From the NCBI GenBank assembly GCA_009695065.1, contig SIBR01000029.1, positions 1 to 46,086 of the forward strand: a DNA stretch of 46,086 nt. Reading direction: 5' to 3'. Position 1 is the first letter of the stretch; each line of letters opens with the position of its first letter. Below, piece by piece: positions 1 through 9,600 of this stretch. Origin of the DNA: Opitutus sp. GTDB lineage: Bacteria; Verrucomicrobiota; Verrucomicrobiae; Opitutales; Opitutaceae. The notes below the pieces were generated by a model. The model was not told the DNA's origin, did no database searches, and saw only the letters and a program-made list of their open reading frames with translations. The translations under genes were made by a program, and so were the position numbers.

Positions 1-186
1 CTTGCGCGCCAATTTCTTCATGCGTTTGGCTTCGTTCACGTCGAGTTGGCCGAACTGCCTTTTCCAACGATGGAATGTGACCTCGGAGATGTTATGCTCC
101 TTGCTCACTGCCACGATGCTCTTGCCGCCATCGGCTTCCCGCAAAATGCGGATCTTCTGTTCCGTCGTGTGGCTTTTGCCTTCAAT
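1..186 (-). CDS. IS3-family transposase OrfA (HTH_Tnp_1), C-terminally cut by window edge
   Basis: The minus strand encodes 62 codons of an IS3-type OrfA, the helix-turn-helix subunit that binds the element's ends and is normally joined to the OrfB integrase by frameshifting. Visible motifs are KIRILREADGGKS followed by VAVSKEHNISEVTFHRW and KRQFGQLDVNEAKRMKKL, the typical HTH and the start of the leucine-zipper region. An AGGAG Shine-Dalgarno motif lies 8 nt before the codon at 184-186, but that codon is ATT, not ATG. No ATG, GTG or TTG is available in frame nearby. Either the gene uses a rare ATT start or its start has mutated and the copy is dead. The OrfB part is outside the window. Confidence 0.8.
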   Translation of the reverse strand, partial: MEGKSHTTEQKIRILREADGGKSIVAVSKEHNISEVTFHRWKRQFGQLDVNEAKRMKKLARK

Positions 187-224
187 GGTCTGGGCTCCTT
201 TTAGGGCCGCAGACTAACATTACA
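1..224 (-). mobile_element. IS3-family insertion sequence, one end (partial)
   Basis: The left edge of the window holds the 5' end of an IS3-type element that reads leftwards out of the window. The support is the orfA reading frame at 1-186. Upstream of it, read on the minus strand, a short leader begins with TGTAATGTTAGTC at about 224, which fits the TG...CA termini usual for IS3 elements. The exact boundary is inferred, because the other end and any target-site duplication lie outside the window. It sits about 200 bp downstream of the sulfatase stop codon and does not interrupt a recognisable gene. Confidence 0.65.
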
Positions 225-421
225 AGTGGCCCGGATTTCGGGGGATCACCGCAACGGAACCACGCTGCACAATCAGCCGATTTCCCGCCGACGCTGTTGC
301 CGGAGCCTCTCCCCGATCGGGCGCCCGGAACCAAAATGAGCCGCTTGGTTTACTTGAGCAGCGCTCCGGCCGACCACCTTGACCCGTTTGAGGAGGGCCC
401 CCCGGTGCGACATACAACCGA
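225..421. other. Intergenic region between IS end and sulfatase stop, nothing recognised
   Basis: About 200 bases between the IS terminus and the 3' end of the sulfatase gene. Short open frames exist on both strands but none resembles a protein family, and no terminator with a T-tract is visible. Confidence 0.5.
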
Positions 422-1975
422 TCAGTAGTTCTGGAACGGCCCGCGCGGTTCGGCGGCATCCATTTCCGCTCGCCAGCGGGCAAAGCGGGCCTTCACTTGC
501 GCCAGCACCTCGGGCTTTTGCTTCGCCAAGTCGTTCTTTTCGGCGAGATCCACCGCAAGATCGAAAAGCTCCTCCTTCGGGGCGAGGTTGTCCTTATTGC
601 CGCGCGGCACGGACGCCATCCACTTATACTGGCCCACCCGCGCTGCCTGATAGGTCGAGGGCCAGTCCCAAAACATTTCTGTGCGCGCGGATTTTTCCTT
701 CCCCTGGAGTACGGGCAGCATGTTGAAGCCGTCGAGGTGAACATCGGGCAGAAATGCCCCGCTCGCCGCCGCCAGCGTCGGCAAGACCTCCAGCGAAGTC
801 AGGAACTCGTGCGTAACCGTCCCGGCCGGTATCACGCCGGGCCACCAGGCGATCAGGGGCGAACGCAAACCACCCTCGTAGCCGCTGCCCTTGCCACCGC
901 GCAGTTTCACTCCCTCGAGCAGGCTGTTGCCCATGCCATTGTCGGTAAAAAAGATCACGAGCGTGTTCCGGTCGAGCTTCAGCTCCCGCAGCGTCTTGAA
1001 GATGTCCCCGATCGCCTCGTCCATCGCCGACACCATGCCGGCCACCCGGGTGATCCGATCATTGGGATCACGATTCGCATGGTACTTTTTGAGGTAGGAG
1101 TCGGGCACCTGGCTGGCCCATACCCCTTCTCCTTCCACATCGGTCGAGGGGGACGAGGCGGACTTCCCGGCCTTCGCCTTTGCCGCACCCTTGGCCCTTG
1201 CCGCATCACCCGTTTGTTTTTGGAACTTGGGCTGATCGATCGTGGAGGCGCCGTGCGGCGCGTTGAACGGCAGGTAAATGAAAAACGGCCGGTCCCTGCC
1301 CTGCCGGAACGCCTTGTCGTCGTCCCGGATGAAGGCGAGCGCCTCGCGCCGGAACAGATCGGTCGCATACATCCCCTTGTCCGCCGTCGTCAATGCGTTG
1401 TTCCGAAACATCGACGGCGCGCCGTAGCGTTCGTGCGTGTAGTAATCGATGCCGTTGTTGCCGTGACCGTAGAAATAATCGAAGCCGCGCTGCAGCGGCA
1501 GAAACCGCTTCGCCTGCCCCATATCCCATTTGCCGAACGCGGCATTGTTGTAGCCCGCGGTTCTCAGCATGTCGCCAAAGGTCTTTTCGCGCACGTCGAG
1601 CCCCATCGTCATTTCGGGCGACATGGCATACTCCGATGGCGTGTAGCGGTGGCCGTAGTTTACCATGTCATTCCGGATCATTTCATACGTGCCGTTCCGC
1701 TGGGGATAGCGACCGGTGATCAACCCGCTGCGCGAAGGGGTACAGACCGAGGCCGTCACATAAAAATTTGTGCCCCGCACCCCCTCCGCCGCCATGCGAT
1801 CCAGGTTGGGCGTCGGATACTGCTTGTCGCCGAACGTCGAGAGGTGGAATCCCTGGTCGTCGCTGACGATGAGGATGATGTTGGGCGGACGGTTCGCGTT
1901 CTGCGCCGCGCAGAACGCCAGCGACGCCAGAAAGGTCACGAGAAAGCAGCAGGATCTATGGGTTACCGAGGACAT
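422..1975 (-). CDS. Sulfatase (formylglycine-dependent, S1 family), secreted
   Basis: A 517-residue sulfatase of the alkaline-phosphatase superfamily that hydrolyses sulfate esters. The CTPSR signature at residues 78-82 marks the cysteine that a formylglycine-generating enzyme converts to the catalytic aldehyde. Metal-binding motifs are SDDQG near residue 40 and TDNG in the second half. The N-terminus (MSSVTHRSCC, then a hydrophobic run to FCAAQ) is a signal peptide, so the enzyme acts in the periplasm or outside the cell. An in-frame TTG 36 nt upstream is possible, but the ATG at 1975 starts directly before the signal peptide. It is divergent from a paralogue at 2354-3751 with the same motif order (GRYPQRNG, YGHRYTP, SPEMT, GLDVRE, AKRFLPLQRGFD). 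Substrate is unknown; sulfated polysaccharide fragments are the usual targets. No modifying enzyme is encoded in the window. Confidence 0.93.
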   Translation of the reverse strand: MSSVTHRSCCFLVTFLASLAFCAAQNANRPPNIILIVSDDQGFHLSTFGDKQYPTPNLDRMAAEGVRGTNFYVTASVCTPSRSGLITGRYPQRNGTYEMIRNDMVNYGHRYTPSEYAMSPEMTMGLDVREKTFGDMLRTAGYNNAAFGKWDMGQAKRFLPLQRGFDYFYGHGNNGIDYYTHERYGAPSMFRNNALTTADKGMYATDLFRREALAFIRDDDKAFRQGRDRPFFIYLPFNAPHGASTIDQPKFQKQTGDAARAKGAAKAKAGKSASSPSTDVEGEGVWASQVPDSYLKKYHANRDPNDRITRVAGMVSAMDEAIGDIFKTLRELKLDRNTLVIFFTDNGMGNSLLEGVKLRGGKGSGYEGGLRSPLIAWWPGVIPAGTVTHEFLTSLEVLPTLAAASGAFLPDVHLDGFNMLPVLQGKEKSARTEMFWDWPSTYQAARVGQYKWMASVPRGNKDNLAPKEELFDLAVDLAEKNDLAKQKPEVLAQVKARFARWRAEMDAAEPRGPFQNY

Positions 1976-2353
1976 GGGAGTGTTTATACGAAAGGGATAC
2001 TCGACTTCCAAGGCAACCCCGGCTCGCGTTCGACCGGCAGCGGAGCTCGGTGGTTTGGGTTTGCCGAGGAACTCAAGCGATCATGCAGTTCACGGTCCGG
2101 TTGCTCAGGGGTTGAAGTATACCACTTTCGTGCGTCGGAACACCGGTCGCGAGTCCGGGCCGCATTCCCCCCCGCTTGCTCCGGCCACGACTAAAAGTGG
2201 CGCCCTCCCTCCGCCAACGTCCGTTCCGCGCAAGACCGAAGTTGCCGGCGGGCGCACCATCGGACAAATATGCCCATCGATCATCTCCGCGCCCGGCACG
2301 ATTCCGTGGCACCCGACCCGCCAATTGCAGCCTTCGAAAAAATTATTCACGCC
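1976..2353. promoter_or_regulatory. Divergent intergenic region between two sulfatase genes
   Basis: About 380 bases that must carry the promoters of both divergent sulfatase genes. No convincing sigma-70 boxes were found. Two heptamers, CCACTTT at 2122-2128 and AAAGTGG at 2194-2200, are inverted copies 65 bases apart and could be operator half-sites, but short repeats of this size can occur by chance. Confidence 0.35.
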
Positions 2354-3751
2354 ATGAAAAATATCCTTTCCCCCTCCGCCTTCATTGCGGCAGGCCTTCT
2401 GCTTCTTTCCGCCCTCGCCGCGGCGGCGGCGGGCCCCACGGGAAAGCCCAACGTCATCATCATCGTCAGCGATAATCAGGGCTATCGCGATCTGGGGTGC
2501 TTCGGCAGCAAGGAAGTCATCACCCCTAATTTCGACCGCATGGCGGCCGAGGGGGTGAAGGCGACGACGTTCTATGCGACCTCGCCCGCGTGCACTCCCT
2601 CCCGCGGCAGCCTTCTCACCGGCCGCTATCCCCAGCGCAACGGTCTCTACGAAATGATCCGGAATGAAATGGTGAGCTATGGTCACCGCTACACGCCGGA
2701 GGAATATGCGTACTCGCCGGAGATGACATTGGGCCTCGACGTGCGGGAGGTCACCTTCGGCCAGCTCGTAAAAAGCGCGGGCTACGCCACCGGCGCGGTG
2801 GGAAAGTGGGACAGCGGACGCGCCAAACGCTTCCTGCCGCTGCAGCGCGGCTTCGATTTTTTCTATGGTTTCACCAACACGGGCACCGACTACTGGACCC
2901 ACGAACGTTACGGCATCCCGTCGCTGTTTCGCGGCAACGCCCTGATCAAGGAAGAAGGCTTCTCCGAGGAACTTTTCACCCGCGAGGCGCTGCGCTTCAT
3001 CCGGGAACAACGCGCCCAGCCCTTTGCACTCTATCTCGCTTACCATGCTCCCGCCGGCTCGGCGAACCTGGAACGGTCCGGCATCCGGCCCCCGCAGAAA
3101 TATCTGGACCTGTATCCCAAGCTGGATCCCAAAAGCAAACGCGCCGAATACCTCGCCACCATCAGCTGTATGGACGAAGGCGTCGGACAAATCATGGCGC
3201 TGTTGCGCGAACTCGGCATCGACGAAAAGACCCTGGTGATGTTTTTCCCCGACAACGGCGCCGGCGGCGTGGCCGATGCGGGCCCCTTCAGCGCCTCCGG
3301 CAGCCAGATTGATCGCATGGGGGAAGGCGGCATCCGTTTGTCCTTCATCGCCCGGTGGCCCGGCGTACTGCCCGCGGGCCGGCCCACCGACGAATTTCTC
3401 AGCATCATGGACGTCTTTCCCACGCTGGCCGCCGTCTCCGGCGCCGAGCTTCCGCCCGGTCTCGTTCTCGATGGTTTCAACATGATACCGGTCCTGCAGG
3501 GTAAAACTCCGTCGCAACGCACCGAGATGTTCTGGCAGAGTCGAAATTCGAAAGCAGCGCGGGTCGGGAACTACAAGTGGATCGATTGCCCGGCCTTCAA
3601 GGGGCTTTTCGACCTCACCCAGGATCCCGGGGAAAAGAATGATCTCGCCCTAATGCAGCCGGAGATCGTGGCGCGGGTCCAGGCCCGCTGGGAGAATTGG
3701 CGCCGCGAAATGGACGAAGCCGAGCCCCGCGGACCGTTTCGGGATTACTGA
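2354..3751 (+). CDS. Sulfatase (formylglycine-dependent, S1 family), secreted
   Basis: A 465-residue sulfatase related to the divergent neighbour. The CTPSR maturation motif sits at residues 80-84, the N-terminal metal motif reads SDNQGY (Asn in place of the second Asp, a variant that also occurs in sulfatases), and the second metal motif is PDNG. The start chosen is the ATG at 2354, which opens a clear signal peptide (MKNILSPS, hydrophobic core, ALAAAAAG); an in-frame ATG at 2270 would add 28 unhelpful residues. Compared with its paralogue it lacks an Ala/Lys-rich insertion found there around residues 260-290. It ends 31 bases before the convergent beta-helix gene. Likely exported to desulfate a polymer-derived substrate; the specificity cannot be read from sequence. 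Confidence 0.93.
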   Translation: MKNILSPSAFIAAGLLLLSALAAAAAGPTGKPNVIIIVSDNQGYRDLGCFGSKEVITPNFDRMAAEGVKATTFYATSPACTPSRGSLLTGRYPQRNGLYEMIRNEMVSYGHRYTPEEYAYSPEMTLGLDVREVTFGQLVKSAGYATGAVGKWDSGRAKRFLPLQRGFDFFYGFTNTGTDYWTHERYGIPSLFRGNALIKEEGFSEELFTREALRFIREQRAQPFALYLAYHAPAGSANLERSGIRPPQKYLDLYPKLDPKSKRAEYLATISCMDEGVGQIMALLRELGIDEKTLVMFFPDNGAGGVADAGPFSASGSQIDRMGEGGIRLSFIARWPGVLPAGRPTDEFLSIMDVFPTLAAVSGAELPPGLVLDGFNMIPVLQGKTPSQRTEMFWQSRNSKAARVGNYKWIDCPAFKGLFDLTQDPGEKNDLALMQPEIVARVQARWENWRREMDEAEPRGPFRDY

Positions 3752-3782
3752 CGGGAGCCGTCCGACGGACCGTCTCCTCGCT

Positions 3783-5105
3783 TCAACGCGTCGAGGACGC
3801 GGGACCGGCCTGCGTCTTATCGTCCATGGTTTTCGCAAAGCCCTGGATGCGGTTGTCCTGCAGCGTAATCTTGCTGGTCTCGGGCCCGAGTCGGATCGCG
3901 GTTGGCGCCGAAGCCCCGCGAGTGTCGATGATTTCGTTGCCGGCGAGCACGATCGACTTCGTCCCCCCCTGGATATCGACCGCAAATCCGCCCTGCGCCG
4001 CGTTGTTCACGAGGCGGTTGTTTTCGATCCGGTTGCGGTCGCCGGTGAAATCCTGGCCGCGCTCGGCGCGAAACAGCACGCCCACGGTCTTGCTGCCGGT
4101 CACCTCGTTGTTCCGCACCAGATTGTCCGTATCGTGATGGCCGATAGAGATGCCGATGTCGTTGCCCTCGATGTGATTTTTTTCCGCCAGACCGAACCGC
4201 ACGCCCCAGCAAAAGAAGAGGCCGATATGATTCCCCATCAGCCGGTTGTTGCGCACGATTGTCCGCTGCGACCCGGAGCCGGGGTGAACGCCGAGGCCGG
4301 CGTGGCCTTCGCTCACGCAATTCTCGACCAGCACGTCGTGACAGATCTGCCAGCTGATGCCGTCGCCGTTGTAATTGCGGGCCTGCACGCCGCGAATCGT
4401 CACGCGATTGCATTCCTGCAGGAAAATGCACCCGGCGTAGTTGCCATCGAGGTTTTCGTTTTTGGCGCGATTGCCGTCGAGCACCAGATTCTCGATCGCG
4501 ATGTCCGCGATTTTTTCGCCCGAAATGATGGGATAAAGCGTCGAGACTTTCGTTTCGTTGATCCGCCAGAAGTTTTTCCGCAGCCCCTCGTCCAGCTTGA
4601 ACCGGTTGCCGCTCCGGGCCACGAGGGTGCGCTTGACGGTGTCGCCGGCACCGCCGCTGGCATTTTTCGAGCGCAGACAGATGCCGTCCCCGACTTCGAA
4701 TCCCGCGGCGTCGGCCAGGGTGATTTCCTGGTCAAACCAGTCGCTGTCCTGCGCCAGCAGACTGCTCACCGACGGCTCCTTGATCAACACCGTGTCCGCG
4801 CCACTGCCGACGAGCCGGACTTTCGACTGCAAATAAACCGAGTTCCTCAGCCGATACGTGCCCGGCAGGATCTTGACCGTGCCGCCGCCGAAACGCGCGA
4901 CATAGTCCACCGCCGCTTGGAGCGCTTTTTCATTCGTGCCGACAATATCCGCCGCGGCATGGCCCACCGTCACCGTGAGTCGCTGTTCCCACACCGGCTC
5001 CACCACGGAATCGCCCAGCGTCGCGCGCGGCGGCACCTCGGCAGCGGCGGCACGGAAACCAGCAAGGCTGAAAACCAATGACAGGAGATAAATTCGGACA
5101 TTCAT
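3783..5105 (-). CDS. Secreted right-handed parallel beta-helix protein
   Basis: A 440-residue exported protein starting at the ATG at 5105 with a signal peptide (MNVRIYLLSLVFSLAGFRAAAAE). Residues about 45-120 include ALQAAVDYVARFGGGTVKI and a GTYRL turn, the typical first coils of pectate-lyase-like and Pectate_lyase_3 beta-helices. Later coils repeat the pattern N-x-I-x-G-N-x-x-G-I with many Asn ladder residues (RNNRLMGNHIGLFF, KNHIEGNDIGISIG, RIENNRLVNN). Such proteins are polysaccharide lyases, hydrolases or epimerases, or simply binding scaffolds; no catalytic residues can be assigned here. It lies 117 bases downstream of the DUF1501 gene on the same strand, so it may be a loosely attached member of that operon. 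Its nearness to two sulfatases suggests a role on sulfated polysaccharide, which is inference. Confidence 0.8.
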   Translation of the reverse strand: MNVRIYLLSLVFSLAGFRAAAAEVPPRATLGDSVVEPVWEQRLTVTVGHAAADIVGTNEKALQAAVDYVARFGGGTVKILPGTYRLRNSVYLQSKVRLVGSGADTVLIKEPSVSSLLAQDSDWFDQEITLADAAGFEVGDGICLRSKNASGGAGDTVKRTLVARSGNRFKLDEGLRKNFWRINETKVSTLYPIISGEKIADIAIENLVLDGNRAKNENLDGNYAGCIFLQECNRVTIRGVQARNYNGDGISWQICHDVLVENCVSEGHAGLGVHPGSGSQRTIVRNNRLMGNHIGLFFCWGVRFGLAEKNHIEGNDIGISIGHHDTDNLVRNNEVTGSKTVGVLFRAERGQDFTGDRNRIENNRLVNNAAQGGFAVDIQGGTKSIVLAGNEIIDTRGASAPTAIRLGPETSKITLQDNRIQGFAKTMDDKTQAGPASSTR

Positions 5106-5222
5106 TTTCTCGGGGGGTGGGTAAAATCGTGACCGGCGACAAGCCCTCCGGCGCCGGACTATTTCCCATAGAAAACAGGCCAGCTTAACACTTGGCAAGC
5201 CGGCTGAGCGGCACGTTTCCGC

Positions 5223-6665
5223 TCAGACGAGGATTTTCCGCACGACTTCGCCGTGGACGTCGGTGAGGCGGAAGTAACGGCCCTGAAACTTGAACGTCAG
5301 CCGGGTGTGGTCGATTCCGAGCTGGTTGAGAATCGTGGCGTTGAGGTCATGGACGTGCACCGGATCCTTCACGACGTTGTAACAGAAGTCGTCCGTCTCA
5401 CCATACGACATGCCGCCGCGCACCCCGCCGCCCGCCATCCACATCGTGAAACAGCGGCCGTGGTGATCCCGCCCGTAGTTGGACTGCTCAAGCTTGCCCT
5501 GGCTGTAAGTCGTGCGCCCGAATTCCCCTCCCCAGATGACCAGCGTGTCGTCGAGCATGCCACGCTGCTTGAGATCGCTCACCAATGCGGCCGCCGGCTG
5601 GTCGACGTCGTGGCTCTGCAGACGCAGGTCGCTCGGCAGGTTGTAGTGCTGATCCCAACCCCGATGATACAGCTGGATGAACCGCACCCCGCGGTCCGCC
5701 AGGCGACGGGCGAGCAGGCAGTTCGCCGCAAACGTGCCCGGGATCCGCGCCTGCGGCCCGTAAGCGTCGAATGTCGCCTCGGTCTCGTCTTTCAGGCTCG
5801 TCAGCTCCGGCACCGAGGTCTGCATCCGATACGCCAGTTCGTATTGCGCGATGCGCGTCTCGATCTCCGGGTCGAGCTGACGTTCGAGCTGCTTGTGGTT
5901 CAGCGCTCCGATGGCATCGAGCTGGTCGCGCCGCGCTCCCGCATCGACTCCGGGCGGATTCGACAAGTACAAGACGGGGTCGCCGTTGCCGCGAAAGCTC
6001 ACTCCTTGGTAGTTCGAAGGCAGAAAACCCGGACCCCACAGCCGGGCGTACAACGGATCCGCCGGCCGCGCGGCGCTGCCCCGGGAATGCAGCACGACGA
6101 AACCCGGCAGGCTGGAATTTTCGCTCCCGAGGCCATAGGTAGTCCACGCCCCCAGGCTCGGCCGGCCGGGTTGCTGGTGGCCGGTCTGCAGGAAGGTGAT
6201 CGCCGGGTCGTGGTTGATCGCCTCGGTGTTCATCGAGCGAATGAAGCAGATGTCGTCCACCATCTTCGCCGTGTGCGGCATCAACTCGCTCACCCACGCG
6301 CCGCTCTTCCCGTGCTGCGCAAAATTAAAAATCGACGAAGTGACCGGAAAATTCTTCTGGCCGCTGGTCATGCCCGTCAGCCGCTGGGTGCCACGGACCG
6401 ACTCCGGCAAATCCTGCCCGTGCCGCGCCCGCAGGTTGGGTTTATGGTCGAACAGATCGAGCTGCGACGGCCCGCCATGCATAAAGAGGTAGATCACCCG
6501 CTTGGCCTTCGGTGCGAAATGGGGCTTGCCCAGAACGTCGCCGCCGGACCCGAAAAGAGACGGGCCGATCAACGAGCCAAGCGCGGCCGCTCCGATACCG
6601 CTGGCTGAGCTGCGGAAGAACTGACGACGCGTCATCGCCAGCGCGAGGGATTCGGAAGGATTCAT
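5223..6665 (-). CDS. DUF1501 domain-containing protein, Tat-exported
   Basis: A 480-residue member of DUF1501, a family distantly related to sulfatases and alkaline phosphatases, abundant in Planctomycetes and Verrucomicrobia and without an established biochemical role. The N-terminus TRRQFFRSSASGIGAAALGS is a twin-arginine signal, so the protein is exported folded. Family landmarks visible are LFMHGGPSQLDLFDHKP, FVVLHSRG, WDQHYNLP, VIWGGEFGRT, GRDHHGRCFTMWMAGGG and YGETDDF, which carry conserved His and Asp residues that probably bind metal. The start ATG at 6665 lies three bases after the stop of the upstream PSCyt1/DUF1553 gene, so the pair is almost certainly cotranscribed, a pairing that recurs in these phyla. 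The function of the pair is unknown. Confidence 0.92.
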   Translation of the reverse strand: MNPSESLALAMTRRQFFRSSASGIGAAALGSLIGPSLFGSGGDVLGKPHFAPKAKRVIYLFMHGGPSQLDLFDHKPNLRARHGQDLPESVRGTQRLTGMTSGQKNFPVTSSIFNFAQHGKSGAWVSELMPHTAKMVDDICFIRSMNTEAINHDPAITFLQTGHQQPGRPSLGAWTTYGLGSENSSLPGFVVLHSRGSAARPADPLYARLWGPGFLPSNYQGVSFRGNGDPVLYLSNPPGVDAGARRDQLDAIGALNHKQLERQLDPEIETRIAQYELAYRMQTSVPELTSLKDETEATFDAYGPQARIPGTFAANCLLARRLADRGVRFIQLYHRGWDQHYNLPSDLRLQSHDVDQPAAALVSDLKQRGMLDDTLVIWGGEFGRTTYSQGKLEQSNYGRDHHGRCFTMWMAGGGVRGGMSYGETDDFCYNVVKDPVHVHDLNATILNQLGIDHTRLTFKFQGRYFRLTDVHGEVVRKILV

Positions 6666-6668
6666 GGT

Positions 6669-9600
6669 TCAGCGGCGCGTAATGGTTTCGTCGAGATTCA
6701 CCAGCGTCTGGGCCACGGCCGTCCAGGCGGCGAGTTCCACCGGATCGCGTTCGCGCCCGAACCGCGAAACGCCGACGCTCACCAGCTCTTTGGCCGCCCG
6801 GGCATTCGCCGCGAAGCGTTTCCGCTGCCGGTCGTAGAGCCCCTGCAGGATGGCCAGTTCGCTCTTTTCCGGCGCCCGGGAGGTCGCCCGCCGAAAGGCA
6901 AAGGTCAGCCGGTCGGTCGTGCTCTTGCCTCCGTTCGCCAGGGTCAGCGCCGCGAGCGCGCGGGCCGCCTCCACGTAGGTCTCGTCGTTCAACATCACCA
7001 GCGCCTGCATCGGCGTGTTCGTCCGCGGCCGGCTCACCACGCACGTTTCCCGGGTCGGACTGTCGAAAGTCAGCATCCCCGGCGGCGGCACCTGCCGTTT
7101 CCAGAATGTGTACAAGCTCCGCCGCCAAAGGCCTTCGCCCGGATCCTGCTCGTAGGAAACTTCGGCATCGTAGGTCACGACCTCCCACAGCCCGGGCGGC
7201 TGGTACGGTTTCACGCTCGGTCCGCCGATGCGCTCCACTAGGAGTCCCGAGGCGGCCAACGCCTGATCGCGAATCATTTCCGCCGGCAACCGGAAGCGCG
7301 GCCCGCGCGCGAGCAGCCGGTTCTCCGGATCGCGCGCGAGCAGATCCGCCGCTGGAACCGAATCCTGCCGGTACGTGGCGCTCGTCACGATCAACCGCAG
7401 CATCGCCTTCATGTCCCAGCCGCCCTTGACGAATTGCACGGCGAGCCAGTCAAGGAGTTCGGGATGCGTCGGTGGTTCGCCCTGCGAACCAAAATCGTTG
7501 ATCGTGCGGACGAGTCCTTCCCCAAAACATTGTTGCCACAACCGGTTCACCTCGACGCGCGCGGTGAGCGGGTGATTGGGCGCGGTGAGCCAACGCGCCA
7601 GTCCGAGACGATTCCGGGGAAAATCGGCCGCGAACGGCGGCAGGCTCGCGGGCACGTCGGCGTGGACGGCTTCGCCCGGTTGGTCGTATTGGCCCCGTTT
7701 TAAAAGATGGGTTGGGCGCGGCTCGGGCAGATCCTGCATCACCAGCGTCTTCGGCAGACGCCCGCGATAGGCGGCCTCGGCCTTGCGCGCGACCGACATC
7801 GCCTGGTGCGCGTCGCGAATCGAACCGCTGCCATGCCGGCTCACGTAATAGTCGCTGAGCCATTGCTTCTTCCCTTCATCCCGCTTCTCCGGGGCGAGTG
7901 CCAGAGTGCCGCACAACCGATCGCTCCAGTACCAGGCTTGGGCGGCGCTGTCGTCGACCGCACGCCGCAGCAGCCGCAATTCGTCGAGCTGCCCGTAAAA
8001 ACCCAGACCGCTGTCGCGCCGGCCGATCCGCCACGGCTCGTGGTTGTCAGTCGGCCCGGTCAGCGTGTCGCGCATGATATTCAGCGGAACGCTGACGCCA
8101 TCGACATAAATGCGCATCCCCGAAGATTTCCGCGAACCATCATAGCTGACGATGACCTGCTGCCAGTCGTTGCTGCGCGTGGCGTCCCGGGTGAGAACTT
8201 CAATGGCATCAACCCCCCACTTGCTGACGAGGTTCACGAGGAACCGGCCTTTTTTCCACACGATCTCAAATCCACGCCGTTCGCCCTGGGGTTCGATCTT
8301 CCCCAACACCCCGCTGAGCGAACCGGTCGGCTTGACCCAGACGCCGATGCTCCACGGCTGGTCGGCACCGAGGGCCAGATCCGCCGGGGCCTCGAGATGT
8401 TGCATGCCATCGAACGAGGCCGCTTCACCGACGAGCCCCGTCCCGTATTTGAAACTGCCCTTCTCCTCAACCCCCGTCGCCTCCGGTTCAAATCCCACGT
8501 GCAGCGCCAGCTTGTCCTGGGGCGGGGCGAGTTCGTCCGCGGCGCCCTTTTCCCACACCGCCATCGGCCCGCGCATCGTTTCGGCCAATTGGGCAAAACT
8601 GGCTTCGGCCGCGCGGCGCGATGCCGTCAGCTCCGCCAGTTCCGTTTGTTGCCTGCCCGTGGCCACATCCAGCACCGGCGGCGGATCCTGCGCCTCGACC
8701 AAGCCCTTCTCCGTGGAATTGTTGAAGAACGCAAAGAGCTGATAAAATTCCTTCTGCGAAATCGGATCGTATTTGTGGTCGTGGCATCGGGCGCAGCCCA
8801 CGGTCACGCCCAGCCACACCGTCCCCGTCGTCTGCAGCCGGTCCGCCACAAATTCGACGCGAAACTCCTCGTCGATCGAACCGCTCTCGTTGTTCGTCAT
8901 GCTGTTGCGGTTGAACCCCGTCGCGATGCGCTGTTCGAGCGACGGCTGGGGAATCAAATCCCCCGCGAGCTGCTCCACGGTGAACTGATCGAAAGGCATG
9001 TTGCGGTTGAACGCGTTGATCACCCAGTCGCGCCACGGCCATATCTGGCGGTTGGTGTCGGTGAAGTAGCCGTTCGTGTCCGCGTAACGCGCCAGATCGA
9101 GCCAGTCCTGCGCCATGCGCTCGCCGTAACGCGGTGACTGCAACAGCCGGCCCACCAGCCGGTCGTAAGCGTCGGCCGACTTGTCCGACAGAAACGCATC
9201 GATTTCCTCCAGCGTCGGCGGCAAGCCGGTGAGATCGAACGTCACCCGGCGGATCAGGGTGGCCTTGGCGGCTTCGGGCGCGAATTTCAGCTTCTCGTGC
9301 GCCAGCCAGGCGCCGACGAAATTGTCGATCGGATTGCGGACCAGCCCGAGTGCCGCGTTCATCGCCGGCACCGGCGCACTGACGGGCGCCTTGAACGACC
9401 AATGTTCGTCCCAGCTCGCGCCCTGGGCAATCCACTGCCGGAAAAGTTCGATCTGCTTCGGGGTCAGCGGCTGCGGATGTTTTTCGACCGGGGGCATCCG
9501 CTCGTCGGGATCGGACGACGAGATGCGAAGGATGAGTTCACTTTCCTCAGGCTTGCCCGGCACGATCGCCGCGAAACCCTCCCGCACCCGCATCGCTCCA

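Noticed and set aside
497..2194. Long open frame antisense to the first sulfatase gene
   Set aside because: GC-rich codon bias leaves long open antisense frames throughout this window. The opposite strand has full sulfatase motifs and a signal peptide, and the antisense product resembles nothing.
2122..2200. CCACTTT / AAAGTGG inverted heptamers between the sulfatase genes as a regulator site
   Set aside because: The arms are only seven bases and 65 bases apart; such pairs are expected by chance, so they are only mentioned in the intergenic entry.
7707..9137. Long open frame antisense to the PSCyt1/DUF1553 gene
   Set aside because: It is a composition shadow of the minus-strand gene, whose domain content is clear.
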